A DNA stretch of 64,000 bases from the NCBI RefSeq assembly GCF_004217545.1, contig NZ_SHKY01000001.1, forward strand, positions 3,038,001-3,102,000. Reading direction: 5' to 3'. Numbering within the stretch: the first letter of the stretch is position 1; the number at the start of each line of letters is the position of its first letter. The stretch comes from Krasilnikovia cinnamomea (GTDB lineage Bacteria; Actinomycetota; Actinomycetes; Mycobacteriales; Micromonosporaceae). Below the pieces are notes generated by a model, which searched no databases, was not told the DNA's origin, and saw nothing but the letters and a program-made list of their open reading frames with translations. Position numbers and translations under genes: made by a program. Shown here one piece after another: positions 49,865-58,578 of this stretch.

Positions 49865-50320
49865 ATGCGACTGGAGAGCATTACTCCGACGAACTACGAG
49901 GCAGCTCTTGCGTTGTCGGTTCGATCCGATCAGGAGGATCTGGTCGAGCCGGTGGTCAAGTCGTTGGCCGAGGCCTATGTCTTCGCCGACTACGCCTGGC
50001 CGAGGCTGATCTACGACGACGATCAGCTAGTCGGCTTCTTGATGGGGTTCCTCGACATCCCGTGGGACCCAGACCGGGATCCAAGCGACCGGCGCTCAGG
50101 AGTTTGGCGCTTGAATATCGCGGCGGCCGCCCAGGGCCGCGGATACGGTCGGTTCGCTGTTGACGCGGTCTGTCGGGAGATTCGTCGCCGCGGCGGCGAC
50201 CGAGCGTACGTCACGTGGGAGCCTCGGCTTGGTGGGCCCGAGAAGTTCTATCTGAAACTGGGGTTCCGACCGACTGGCGAGCAGAGCGGAGGCCAAACCG
50301 TCGGAGTGCTGGATCTCTGA
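49865..50320 (+). CDS. GNAT-family N-acetyltransferase
   Basis: A 151-aa acetyltransferase starting MRLESITPTNYEAALALSV. The acetyl-CoA loop is AAAAQGRGYGRFAVDAV, and the C-terminal beta bulge is FYLKLGFRPTGE. It resembles the diamine (spermidine) acetyltransferase subgroup; the substrate is unknown. TAGCCT lies 7 bp before the ATG with no ribosome site, suggesting leaderless translation. It is an island between parB and the parS block. Confidence 0.85.
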   Translation: MRLESITPTNYEAALALSVRSDQEDLVEPVVKSLAEAYVFADYAWPRLIYDDDQLVGFLMGFLDIPWDPDRDPSDRRSGVWRLNIAAAAQGRGYGRFAVDAVCREIRRRGGDRAYVTWEPRLGGPEKFYLKLGFRPTGEQSGGQTVGVLDL

Positions 50321-50449
50321 GACTTGATATTGGGAGCCACTTGTTGCGCCCGGCAGGTGCGCCCAACCATGGGCTGGCTCCCCACATGTCCATTCGACTC
50401 TCTACCCACAGCTTGGCCGGGCCCGAGCGATGTACGCGCGTAGGTGGTT

Positions 50450-50463
50450 GTTTCACGTGAAAC
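50450..50463. promoter_or_regulatory. parS site 3
   Basis: Perfect GTTTCACGTGAAAC, 130 bp after the GNAT gene. Confidence 0.93.
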
Positions 50464-50615
50464 CTAGGCCGACCGCCATTTTGTCTGCGCTCTGCTCCGC
50501 CTCGTTTCCTATCCGCATGGATCGCGTGGATAGACGAGATGGGTTCGCCAGCTCCTTGCGTAAGCGCCACCCGGCGGTCGTCTCGGCGACCGAAGCCTGA
50601 TTCCTGGGGTCGGAC

Positions 50616-50750
50616 GGCACACGGCCGAAGGGCACACGGCCGAAGGGCACACGGCCGAAGGGCAGACGGCCGAAGGGCAGACGGCCGAAGGGCAGGCGGC
50701 CGAAGGGCAGACGGCCGAAGGGCAGGCGGCCGAAGGGCAGACAGCCGGCG
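50616..50750 (+). repeat. 15-bp tandem repeat, nine copies
   Basis: Unit GGCACACGGCCGAAG with variants GGCAGACGGCCGAAG and GGCAGGCGGCCGAAG; eight clear copies and a ninth degenerate one. It lies between parS sites 3 and 4. Confidence 0.92.
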
Positions 50751-50913
50751 GGAAGTGGCAGCCGCAGCGGACTGGGGGTGGCAATCCATGCTCAGCAGAG
50801 GCTGGAATCTCTGATGCCACCGACTTCGCCGTCGATCCGCTGCTCCCAGCAAGTCGCCCTGCCATTGAAAGCCGCACCCCGGCCTTGCTTGCAGACAGGA
50901 GCCTTGCGGCGCG

Positions 50914-50927
50914 GTTTCACGTGAAAC
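50914..50927. promoter_or_regulatory. parS site 4
   Basis: Perfect GTTTCACGTGAAAC. Confidence 0.93.
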
Positions 50928-51508
50928 GCCGGGCATCGTTCCGATCACAAAGCTGCCGGATGACTGACGCGGAAGCTGTGGGCTGCTTCGAGGTCGCTAA
51001 GGCATTGCCCACGCGGGACCGGGCCGACGTTGCGTTGGGCGCGCGGGGCGATGGGCGTCCGGGCGACGGATTTCGGAGTCAGGTCAGCGGTCAGGCCTGT
51101 CCGGCCCCACGTCCGGCAACACTGGCAAGAGGCGTCGCTGCTCATGCCGCCTATTCGTCCTGGCGACCGATGACTCGATGATCCCGGACCCGGAGCCGTC
51201 TACCGAGCAAAGGCGCGTCCAGGCGCGTGGCAAACGGCGCTCGCCAACCCGCCGCCGGATCCGATCCGTGAGGCTCGAGCCACCCTTCCCGCCGGGACCG
51301 GCTGACCACGCTGGTCGGTGACGCCAGCGTCAGCGCATCCCACTGCGACGTGACAGGAGTCTGCCTCCCTGAAAATGCTCGCCCCTCTGCTTGGAATCTC
51401 GCCGTCTGAGATCGACCGAAGGCGTCAAGCCCGTCTACTCAGTCACCTCGGAACGTCCGCCAGGAGACCAGGATCGGCTCGGCCCTTTCGCGCTGCGGCC
51501 GCGACGTT

Positions 51509-51522
51509 GTTTCACGTGAAAC
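51509..51522. promoter_or_regulatory. parS site 5
   Basis: Perfect GTTTCACGTGAAAC, 18 bp before the heptamer tract. Confidence 0.93.
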
Positions 51523-51540
51523 AGCCGAGCACAATCTGCC

Positions 51541-51666
51541 CGGTGCCCGGTGCCCGGTGCCCGGTGCCCGGTGCCCGGTGCCCGGTGCCCGGTGCCCGGT
51601 GCCCGGTGCCCGGTGCCCGGTGCCCGGTGCCCGGTGCCCGGTGCCCGGTGCCCGGTGCCCGGTGCC
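51541..51666 (+). repeat. 7-bp tandem repeat, 18 perfect copies
   Basis: Unit CGGTGCC repeated exactly 18 times (126 bp) with no variation. It abuts parS site 6 directly and lies 18 bp from site 5. Homogeneity suggests recent expansion by slippage. Confidence 0.95.
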
Positions 51667-51680
51667 GTTTCACGTGAAAC
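51667..51680. promoter_or_regulatory. parS site 6
   Basis: Perfect GTTTCACGTGAAAC, immediately after the heptamer tract. Confidence 0.93.
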
Positions 51681-51712
51681 CGGCCGCAGCGACGCGGCCA
51701 GGCGTAAGGCGC

Positions 51713-51754
51713 ATGAGATCCACGGCGCGAGACGGATGAGATCCACGGCGCGAG
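51713..51754 (+). repeat. 19-bp direct repeat, two copies
   Basis: ATGAGATCCACGGCGCGAG at 51713-51731 and 51736-51754. Confidence 0.85.
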
Positions 51755-52013
51755 GGGGCGCTACCCGCCCGCCGACGCGTTGGTCCGGGAAGCATGGGAC
51801 GGACCTAAGCTATCGCTTGCAGCACCCCCCTCGAGCTCCGCATGGGGGTCGACTGGCGCGGGGTCTGATGTGCGAGTGCGGGGGCGAGGAGCCAGCGCGC
51901 CTCCAGCACCGCCGGGTCGTCTCGATGTTCGGAGACTGGCGACGGGACGGAAGCCCAGCGGATGAATATCCACAGCCTGTGCGTAAGTCTTGTTGAGGGA
52001 CCGGAGCCCCACC

Positions 52014-52027
52014 GTTTCACGTGAAAC
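52014..52027. promoter_or_regulatory. parS site 7
   Basis: Perfect GTTTCACGTGAAAC. Confidence 0.93.
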
Positions 52028-52091
52028 GTCGCCGATGCCTGGGCGGACGTACACGGGTGTATCCACAGGTGCGCCCCGGCATCTACGTGGT

Positions 52092-52105
52092 GTTTCACGG
52101 GAAAC
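52092..52105. promoter_or_regulatory. parS-like site (one mismatch)
   Basis: GTTTCACGGGAAAC; the central T is changed to G, breaking symmetry. Confidence 0.6.
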
Positions 52106-52274
52106 CATCCGGCCTGTGGATAACTCCTGTGGACAACCGAGCCCGAAACTCGACCGTCCACACACCGTGATGCCGATCAACGTCTTCGGGTGCGTCTGAA
52201 TGGCTGACCCGGGGAAGGGAGTTCACTCAAATTGAGCCGGGACAGTGCTCGCAAGCTGGGCTAGGGTCAGCCAC

Positions 52275-53639
52275 GTGCCCGACAAGAATCCCCCACTCCC
52301 GGACTTCACGCGCTGGCCCTCCTTCCCGTTCGAGGGGGACATGAGGGTCAAGACTCTCGCTGATCCGGTCGCCGTCGAACCACCGCGCAGCGGCGAGGAC
52401 GCTGCGGATTGCGTCGCCTGCAACACGCCGGACGACGCGTACATCTGGGTCAGTGACCGGTGGCGTGTTCGCGCGATGGACCGGCCAACCGGTCTCCCGG
52501 TGGTGCTGATCCTCGAATGCCGATCCCACCTCGACCTCGGCGACCTGCCGAATCTGCTGGCCGCCGAACTGGGGGTCATGACGGTACGACTGGAACGCGC
52601 GGTCCGCTCGCTCGACGGCGTGGCCCGTGTCCACGTCAACCGCTGGGGCGACGGCTCCGCCCACCTGCACATGTGGTTCCTCGCGCGGCCGTACGGGCGA
52701 CTCCAGCTTCGTGGGACGTTCCTTTCACTGTGGGATGACATCCTTCCGGTCGTTCCCGAGGAGCAGTGGCGCGAGAGCCTGGCGCTGGTGGCCGCATGGT
52801 TGGGCGAGTTCGGCGGCCGCGCCATCGCCGAGCCGCCCCACATCGCATGGCAGGCGCCTTCCACGATCAGTGATTCACCCACCGCATCCGCGGTCAATCT
52901 CGGCGACGCGGAGGCGACACACACAGAAACCGATGCCCAGGCGCTCATAGAAACCGATGCCCAGGCGCTCATAGAAACCGATGCCCCGGCGACGCTCACA
53001 GAAGCCGATTCGCAGGCGACCAGTACGGAAGCCAGCAACGCAGGGGTGACTGACGCAGGGACGGTCGGGGCGCTGAAGAGTGACACAGAAGGCGCCCGTG
53101 CGGAGCCGACCGCAGGAGCCGCTGATGCTCAGGTCGGCCACGCGGACGCAGCTGACACGAACGGCGCCCACGCGGACGGCGCGACCGGCGGCCACGCGGA
53201 CAGCGCGAATCGCGGCCACGCGGACGGCGCGAATCGCGGCCATGCGGACGGCGCGGACAGCGCAGAGGAAACAGACAGCGGCGACGGCCAATTTCGCGGC
53301 GACGTTGCCGCGGGAACGGTCAACTCACCGCGCGCCAACAACCACGACACCGCGCCCATTAACCGGCCCACCGGCGCCGTCGAACACAGCGACGCCGTCG
53401 AGCCCGACCTGAGCTCCAAAGGAAACCCCGGAGCATCCGACGCCAACCAGCTGCCCGCCCCACCTTCGGCGGCACCACCAGCGCCGACCTTCACCGCCCG
53501 AGGAGACAACGCGGTGAAGGAGAGACCGACCGCCGAGCATCATTCACCGGCATCTGGCACGGCCGAGACCCGGAGACCCTCCGATCCCCTGCCGACCGGC
53601 GATGCGCCCGAAACGGCGGGCACGACCGGCGCGGGATAG
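52275..53639 (+). CDS. HIT-like protein with long repetitive C-terminal tail
   Basis: A 454-aa protein starting at the GTG at 52275 (VPDKNPPLPDFTRWPSFPFE); TAGGGT lies 7 bp upstream, without a ribosome site. Residues about 50-195 look like a HIT-fold nucleotide hydrolase/transferase: HVNRWGDGSAHLHMWFLARP contains the HxHxW-like core. The C-terminal 255 residues are disordered, with repeats TDAQALIE and NRGHADGA from 24-bp DNA repeats. No function is known to me; the place beside the parS block suggests a chromosome-linked conserved gene. Confidence 0.75.
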   Translation: MPDKNPPLPDFTRWPSFPFEGDMRVKTLADPVAVEPPRSGEDAADCVACNTPDDAYIWVSDRWRVRAMDRPTGLPVVLILECRSHLDLGDLPNLLAAELGVMTVRLERAVRSLDGVARVHVNRWGDGSAHLHMWFLARPYGRLQLRGTFLSLWDDILPVVPEEQWRESLALVAAWLGEFGGRAIAEPPHIAWQAPSTISDSPTASAVNLGDAEATHTETDAQALIETDAQALIETDAPATLTEADSQATSTEASNAGVTDAGTVGALKSDTEGARAEPTAGAADAQVGHADAADTNGAHADGATGGHADSANRGHADGANRGHADGADSAEETDSGDGQFRGDVAAGTVNSPRANNHDTAPINRPTGAVEHSDAVEPDLSSKGNPGASDANQLPAPPSAAPPAPTFTARGDNAVKERPTAEHHSPASGTAETRRPSDPLPTGDAPETAGTTGAG

Positions 53640-53761
53640 CCGAAGCGCACGGCGGGCCACCGAAGCGACTGGCCGGGCACACGGGGCGGCCCGGCAGGTA
53701 AGACAGGCATCGGTCACCGCGGAGACGATGACCAGGGCACCACGGCCCCAACGAGCGCTAG

Positions 53762-54730
53762 CTATCCACGGGCGGTCGCGCGTCCGACCAGCCCGGCCAA
53801 CACCTTCCCGAAGTCCAGCCCCGCCGCTTGCACGGCGAGCGGCAGCAGCGACGTCTCCGTCATGCCCGGCGAGACGTTGACCTCGAGTACGTGCGGCTCG
53901 CCCTCACCGTCGACGATCAGGTCCACCCGGGACAGGTCCCGCAGGCCGAGCGCTTCGTGTGCGGCGAGGGCTGTCGATGCCACCCGGGCGGCGACGGCCG
54001 GGTCGAGCCGTGCCGGGGTGTGCCACGTGGTCAGCCCGGCGGTGTAGCGGGCGGCGTAGTCGTACACGCCGTTGCGCGGGACGATCTCGACGGCGGGCAA
54101 GGGCTGCGGGCCGTCGCCGAGATCGACCACGGAGACCGCCACGTCCATGCCGGCCACGTACCGCTCGACCAGGGCGGTGGAGTCGTAGGCGAAGCAGCCG
54201 ACCATGGCGGCCGGCAGATCGGCCTCGTCCCGCACGACCGAGGCGCCGAGCCCGGAGCCGCCCTGCGCCGGCTTGACCATCAGCGGCAGGCCGAGCCGGT
54301 CGGCGATGCGGTCGAGTACGGCGACCGCGCCGAGCTCGGAGAAGCGGTCGTGCGGCAGCGCCACCCAGTCGGGGGTGGGGATGCCGGCCTCGCGGAGCAT
54401 GGCCTTCGCGGACGGCTTGTCCCACGCCAGGCGGGAGGCGCGGGCGTCACATCCGACGTACGGCACGCCGCACAGGTCCAGCACTCCGCGCAGCGAGCCG
54501 TCCTCCCCCGTGGCGCCGTGCAGCGCGATGACCACGGCGTCCGGCGGATCCTCCTGCAGCGCGGGCAGCAGCGCGACGTCGGCGTCGCGCATGTCCGCCT
54601 GAAGTCCGGCGGCGCGCAGCGCGTCCAGCACCCGCCGACCGGAACGCAACGACACGTCCCGCTCGTACGACAGGCCGCCGGCCAGGACCAGAACTCGCAC
54701 GTCTTCCTCCGTACCCATGGACTTGATCAT
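53762..54730 (-). CDS. D-alanine--D-alanine ligase-type ATP-grasp enzyme
   Basis: A 322-aa Ddl-family ligase starting at the ATG at 54730, which overlaps the aminotransferase stop (ATGA). N-terminal LVLAGGLSYERDVSLRSGRR and LHGATGEDGSLRGVLDL, the ATP-grasp VKPAQGGSGLGASVV and the metal site VLEVNVSPGMTETSLLP are visible. It should join two D-Ala for peptidoglycan; a second, paralogous ddl usually exists in actinomycetes, so the exact dipeptide is not certain. Confidence 0.88.
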   Translation of the reverse strand: MIKSMGTEEDVRVLVLAGGLSYERDVSLRSGRRVLDALRAAGLQADMRDADVALLPALQEDPPDAVVIALHGATGEDGSLRGVLDLCGVPYVGCDARASRLAWDKPSAKAMLREAGIPTPDWVALPHDRFSELGAVAVLDRIADRLGLPLMVKPAQGGSGLGASVVRDEADLPAAMVGCFAYDSTALVERYVAGMDVAVSVVDLGDGPQPLPAVEIVPRNGVYDYAARYTAGLTTWHTPARLDPAVAARVASTALAAHEALGLRDLSRVDLIVDGEGEPHVLEVNVSPGMTETSLLPLAVQAAGLDFGKVLAGLVGRATARG

Positions 54731-56028
54731 GCCAAGTCGGGGCCGGGCGTGTCCGCGCCGGCGTGCCCACGACGGCGGTGCCGGGTCGGGGTGCCGAAGA
54801 CCGCGCGCATCGCGAGCTCCTGTTCCATGACCCCGGCGAGGCGGCGGACGCCTTCGCGGATGCGGTCGGGCGGCGGGAAGGAGAAGTTGAGCCGCATGTG
54901 GCCGGCGCCGGAGCCGTCGGCGAAGAACCCGGTGCCGGGCACGTAGGCGACGCGGGCGGCGATGGCGCGCGGCATCATCGCCTTCGAGTCCAGGCCGTCG
55001 GGCAGCGTCGCCCACACGAACAGGCCGCCCTCCGGGCGGGTCCAGGTCGTGCCGGCGGGCATCAGATCCTCGAGTGCGTCCAGCAGGGCGTCGCGGCGCT
55101 CCCGGTAGATCTCCCGGTACGACTTGATCTGCTCGCGCCACGGCATGGTGGCGAGGTACTTGGTGACGGCGGCCTGCGCGAACGCGCTCGGGCACAGGAT
55201 CTGCGCCTCGCTGGCCATGACGAGCTTCTCCCGGACGGCGTGGGGTGCAAGGATCCAGCCGACCCGCAGGCCCGGCGCGAAGGTCTTCGAGAACGTGCTG
55301 AGGTAGAACACCCCGTCGCGGCGGCGCGCCCGCAGCGGTCGCGGCGCGTCGCCCGCGAAGCTCAGCGTTCCGTACGGGTCGTCCTCGACCACCAGCAGCC
55401 CGGCCCGTTCGCAGATGTCTAGCACCTGTTCGCGCCGCTCGTCGGTCAGCGTGACGCCGGCGGGGTTCTGGTACGTCGGGATGGTGTACAGGAACTTGGC
55501 CCGCCCGGCGGTCTCGGCGATGGCCGCCTCCAACGCCGCGGGGATGAGGCCGTCGGCGTCCATGGCGACGTGCCGTACCTGTGCCTGGGCGGCCTGGAAA
55601 GCGCCGAGTGCGCCGACGTACGTCGGCCCCTCGGCGAGCACCACGTCGCCCGGGTCCAGGAACAGCCGTGCCACCAGGTCGAGTGCCTGCTGACCGCCGA
55701 CGGTCACCACCACGTCGTCGGGTGACGCACCGGTGGACGCGTCGATGCCGGACAGCGACATCACCTCGCAGATGCCCTCGCGCAGCTCGGCGGTGCCCTG
55801 GCCGATGCCGTACTGGAGGCTGGTGGTGCCCTCCTCGGCGGCGAGCCGTCCGAGCATCTCCCCCACCGCGTCGAGTGGCAGCGCCGCGACGTACGGCGAT
55901 CCGCCCGCCAGCGACACCACCTCGGGGCGGCTGGCGACGGCGAACAGCGCGCGGATCTCCGAGGTGGTCATCCCGCGTACCCGCCGCGCGTAGCGGTCCG
56001 TGTAGTCGTCCTGGGTCGTACCGGTCAT
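54727..56028 (-). CDS. PLP-dependent aminotransferase (class I, 2-aminoadipate/MocR-like core)
   Basis: A 433-aa fold-type I aminotransferase. The PLP lysine is in STFSKTFAPGLRVGW; TIPTYQNPAGVTLT and VVEDDPYGTL are characteristic of the LysN/2-aminoadipate and MocR C-domain group. No DNA-binding domain is attached. It is translationally coupled to the ddl gene, so it could supply or remove a D-amino acid or keto acid, but this is inference. Confidence 0.9.
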   Translation of the reverse strand: MTGTTQDDYTDRYARRVRGMTTSEIRALFAVASRPEVVSLAGGSPYVAALPLDAVGEMLGRLAAEEGTTSLQYGIGQGTAELREGICEVMSLSGIDASTGASPDDVVVTVGGQQALDLVARLFLDPGDVVLAEGPTYVGALGAFQAAQAQVRHVAMDADGLIPAALEAAIAETAGRAKFLYTIPTYQNPAGVTLTDERREQVLDICERAGLLVVEDDPYGTLSFAGDAPRPLRARRRDGVFYLSTFSKTFAPGLRVGWILAPHAVREKLVMASEAQILCPSAFAQAAVTKYLATMPWREQIKSYREIYRERRDALLDALEDLMPAGTTWTRPEGGLFVWATLPDGLDSKAMMPRAIAARVAYVPGTGFFADGSGAGHMRLNFSFPPPDRIREGVRRLAGVMEQELAMRAVFGTPTRHRRRGHAGADTPGPDLA

Positions 56029-56247
56029 GCCGTCTCACCCCTCCTGAAAATGGCGACAACGGCATTCATGCTAGTCGCCGCGTACGCGGGGGCCGCCTGC
56101 CAACCAGCCGGTGGTGGCCTGTCGGCAAGGTCCGATCGGTGCCGTTCAAGGCCATTGCGGCGTAGTATCCGACGGGGGCGCGGACGGGCACGTGAACAGG
56201 ACCGTGCTTCGTCAACCGGACATTCCGTGATGCTGAGGGGTCCGCCC

Positions 56248-56916
56248 ATGTCGCGACGCCTGGTCAACCTGACCCTCGACACCCTCGAGGATCTGCCCCG
56301 GCCCTGCCGCCAGTGCGTCTACTGGGAACTCGACCCCGTCTCCGCGGAACGCGCCTGCGCCTCCGGCGATCCCGGGCTGGAGAAGGAGGCCTGGGTGTCG
56401 CAGACCCTGCTGGAGTGGGGTTCGTGCGGCAAGCTCGCGTACGTGGACGGCATGCCGGCCGGCTACGTCATGTACGCCCCGCCGGCCTACGTGCCGCGGT
56501 CGATGGCGTTCCCGACCTCCCCGGTGTCCGCCGACGCCGTGCTGCTGACGACGGCGCACGTGGTCGCGGCGTTCGCCGGGGGCGGGCTGGGCCGGATGCT
56601 CGTGCAGGGGGTCGCCCGCGACCTCACGAAGCGCGGGGTCAAGGCGATCGAGGCGTTCGGCGACGCGAAGTTCGGCGATACCGGGGAGGAGGGCGCGGGC
56701 AGCTGCGTCGCCCCGGTCGACTTCTTCCTGTCCGTGGGCTTCAAGACGGTACGCCCGCACCCCCGCTACCCGCGGCTGCGGCTCGAACTGCGCACCGCCC
56801 TGTCCTGGAAGTCCGACGTCGAGTACGCGCTGGAGAAGCTGCTCGGCTCGATGAGCCCGGACACGCTGCTGCGCCCGGTGCGCCCGGCCGCGGCGACCCG
56901 CTCCACCCAGTCCTGA
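56248..56916 (+). CDS. GNAT-family acetyltransferase with N-terminal CxxC
   Basis: A 222-aa protein starting at the ATG at 56248, with AGGGG 7 bp upstream. The N-terminus has PRPCRQCVYWELD (a Cys pair) and the acetyl-CoA motif is GGGLGRMLVQGVARDL. A gene in this place, divergent from parAB and next to cwlM, is conserved in Actinobacteria (for example the position of Rv3916c). The substrate is unknown. It ends 1 bp before the convergent cwlM stop. Confidence 0.85.
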   Translation: MSRRLVNLTLDTLEDLPRPCRQCVYWELDPVSAERACASGDPGLEKEAWVSQTLLEWGSCGKLAYVDGMPAGYVMYAPPAYVPRSMAFPTSPVSADAVLLTTAHVVAAFAGGGLGRMLVQGVARDLTKRGVKAIEAFGDAKFGDTGEEGAGSCVAPVDFFLSVGFKTVRPHPRYPRLRLELRTALSWKSDVEYALEKLLGSMSPDTLLRPVRPAAATRSTQS

Positions 56917-56917
56917 G

Positions 56918-58066
56918 TCAGGCCTGCTTGGCCAGGACCATGCGGAGCTTGCGTACGTCGATCGAGCCCGTCGGCACGTCCTGCTCGACCGGGTAGTACA
57001 TCCGCTGCACCGCGGCGAGGATCGCCTCGACGAGCTGCTCGCGGAACAGCGGGTCGACGATCCGCTCCCGCTCGCCCGGTGAGGTGAGGTAGCCGAAGTC
57101 GACGCGGACCGCCGGCATCCGGGTCAGCCGCAGCAGTTCCCAGGTCTTGGCGTGGATGCGGCAGTCGCGCATCCCGGTGCGCACGACGATCTCCCGCTGC
57201 ACCAGGTTCGCCAGCCGCTCGCCGACCGTGGAGGTCAGGCCGTTGCCGGTGCCGTAGTGGTAGGTGGCGACGCCGTCCGCGGTCGGGTTGTCGTGCCCGT
57301 CCAGGTGCAGGGAGATGAGCAGGTCGGCGCCGAGGCTGTTGGCCAGCTCGGCGCGCTGGGCGCCGGTCATGGGCTCGGCGGGCGACGGCCCGCGTGTGAG
57401 GTGTACGCGCATGCCGGCGGCGGCCATCCGGCCTTCCAGGCGGGCGGCGAGGTCGAACGCCAGGTCGGCCTCGGTCCAGCGCAGCGGGCCGTCGGGCACC
57501 ACCACGCCGCGGTCGCCGGGGCCGCCGTGACCGGGGTCGACGACGATGGTCTTGCCCATCAGGTTGGGGCCGGACTGGCGGAATGCCTCGGCCTCGCGCA
57601 GCCACTGCGGGCGTCCGCCGACCACCTTGCGGCCGAGCCGGCGCAGCGCGTGCATCGTCTGCGGGCCGCAGGTGCCGTCCGGCGTCAGGCCGACCTCGCG
57701 CTGGAACTGGGCCACCGCCCGGGCGGTGCGTGCGCCGTAGATGGCGTCCGCGCGGCCGGTGTCGTAGCCCATCTCCATGAGCCGTTCCTGGAGGGCGCGG
57801 ACGTCCTCGCCGGTCAGCGCGGCCGGGATGGAGTGGAAGAGGGTGCGGTCGCCGAGGGTCCAGCGGGCGTCGTCGAGGGCCTGCCAGGTCTCGGCGCCGA
57901 CGACCCCGTCGACGCCGATGCCGCGACTCTGCTGGAACGCCCGTACGGCGGTCTCGGTGGCGTCGTCGTAGACGTCGGAGGGGAGCTCGAGCAGGTCGAG
58001 CGCCACGAGGATGGACCGGATCTCCTCAACGGCCGGTCCGGAATCTCCACGTCGGATCGCACGCAC
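56918..58066 (-). CDS. cwlM: CwlM-like peptidoglycan-binding amidase-family protein
   Basis: A 382-aa protein starting at the GTG at 58066 (VRAIRRGDSGPAVEEIR), with AAGGGAG 7 bp upstream. Two PG-binding-1 repeats (about 5-70 and 88-145) precede an Amidase_3 domain (about 172-360) with IVVDPGHGG, EADLAFDLA and ISLHLDGHDN. In mycobacteria CwlM is a cytoplasmic regulator of MurA rather than a secreted amidase; no signal peptide is seen here either. Position after trxA is conserved. Confidence 0.92.
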   Translation of the reverse strand: MRAIRRGDSGPAVEEIRSILVALDLLELPSDVYDDATETAVRAFQQSRGIGVDGVVGAETWQALDDARWTLGDRTLFHSIPAALTGEDVRALQERLMEMGYDTGRADAIYGARTARAVAQFQREVGLTPDGTCGPQTMHALRRLGRKVVGGRPQWLREAEAFRQSGPNLMGKTIVVDPGHGGPGDRGVVVPDGPLRWTEADLAFDLAARLEGRMAAAGMRVHLTRGPSPAEPMTGAQRAELANSLGADLLISLHLDGHDNPTADGVATYHYGTGNGLTSTVGERLANLVQREIVVRTGMRDCRIHAKTWELLRLTRMPAVRVDFGYLTSPGERERIVDPLFREQLVEAILAAVQRMYYPVEQDVPTGSIDVRKLRMVLAKQA

Positions 58067-58181
58067 GCGCGGCTCCCTTGGGCTCGGGGGTGGGCGGAAG
58101 GGCAACCTCCGGAGCGTACCGCGCACAATCCGGCGCGGCCGGACGTCGATCGACGATCCGTGCGGGGGATCACGAAATGGT

Positions 58182-58215
58182 GACGCCCCCGCGTCCGGTG
58201 GGACACGGGGGCGTC
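58182..58215 (-). terminator. Hairpin terminator after trxA
   Basis: A perfect 10-bp stem (GACGCCCCCG with CGGGGGCGTC) about 11 bp after the trxA stop, separating trxA from cwlM. Confidence 0.7.
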
Positions 58216-58226
58216 GGGGTCGGGCG

Positions 58227-58550
58227 TCAGAGCGCCGATTCGATGAGGCTGATCAGAGCGCCCTTCGGCTTCGCGCCGGCCACCGAGCTGACCGGCTCGC
58301 CGCCCTTGAACATGGTCAGGGTGGGCACGGACATGACCCGGTAGGCGCGAGCGGTCTCGGGGTTCTCGTCGATGTTGACCTTGACGATCTCCACCTTGTC
58401 GCCCATTTCGGTGGCGATCTCGGCCAGCAGCGGCTCGACCTTGCGGCAGGGCGCGCACCACTCGGCCCAGAAGTCCACCAGCACCGGCTTCTGGGACTGC
58501 AGCACGTCGCTGGCGAACGTGGCGTCGGTGACCGCCTTGGTTGCTCCCAC
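58227..58550 (-). CDS. trxA: Thioredoxin
   Basis: A 107-aa thioredoxin starting at a GTG with GGAGG 6 bp upstream. The active site is WCAPC (31-35), a common actinobacterial variant of WCGPC, and the cis-Pro loop is VMSVPTLTMF. It is reduced by the adjacent thioredoxin reductase. Confidence 0.96.
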   Translation of the reverse strand: MGATKAVTDATFASDVLQSQKPVLVDFWAEWCAPCRKVEPLLAEIATEMGDKVEIVKVNIDENPETARAYRVMSVPTLTMFKGGEPVSSVAGAKPKGALISLIESAL

Positions 58551-58578
58551 CAGGTACCTCCGGGATTTCAGTAGTTGC

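Larger units (their letters stand above)
51966..52136. promoter_or_regulatory. DnaA-box cluster among parS sites
   Basis: Four boxes in 171 bp: ATATCCACA (51966), GTATCCACA (52059), and in reverse perfect TGTGGATAA (52115) and TGTGGACAA (52128). parS site 7 and a degenerate parS lie between them. Confidence 0.65.
50321..52274. other. Centromere-like block: parS sites, repeats and DnaA boxes, no gene
   Basis: Nearly 2 kb without a supportable gene. It contains five perfect parS sites and one degenerate site, three tandem-repeat tracts and several DnaA boxes, all listed separately. It is the densest ParB-binding region in the window. Confidence 0.75.

Noticed and set aside
51550..51996. Frames encoding repeated PGARCPV and similar
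   Set aside because: They are produced by the 7-bp tandem repeat, which is open in all frames; no start signal or conserved protein.
46844..52027. CRISPR-like array suggested by repeated GTTTCACGTGAAAC and tandem repeats
   Set aside because: The palindromes are parS sites with irregular spacing of hundreds of bases, the tandem repeats have no spacers, and no cas gene is present.
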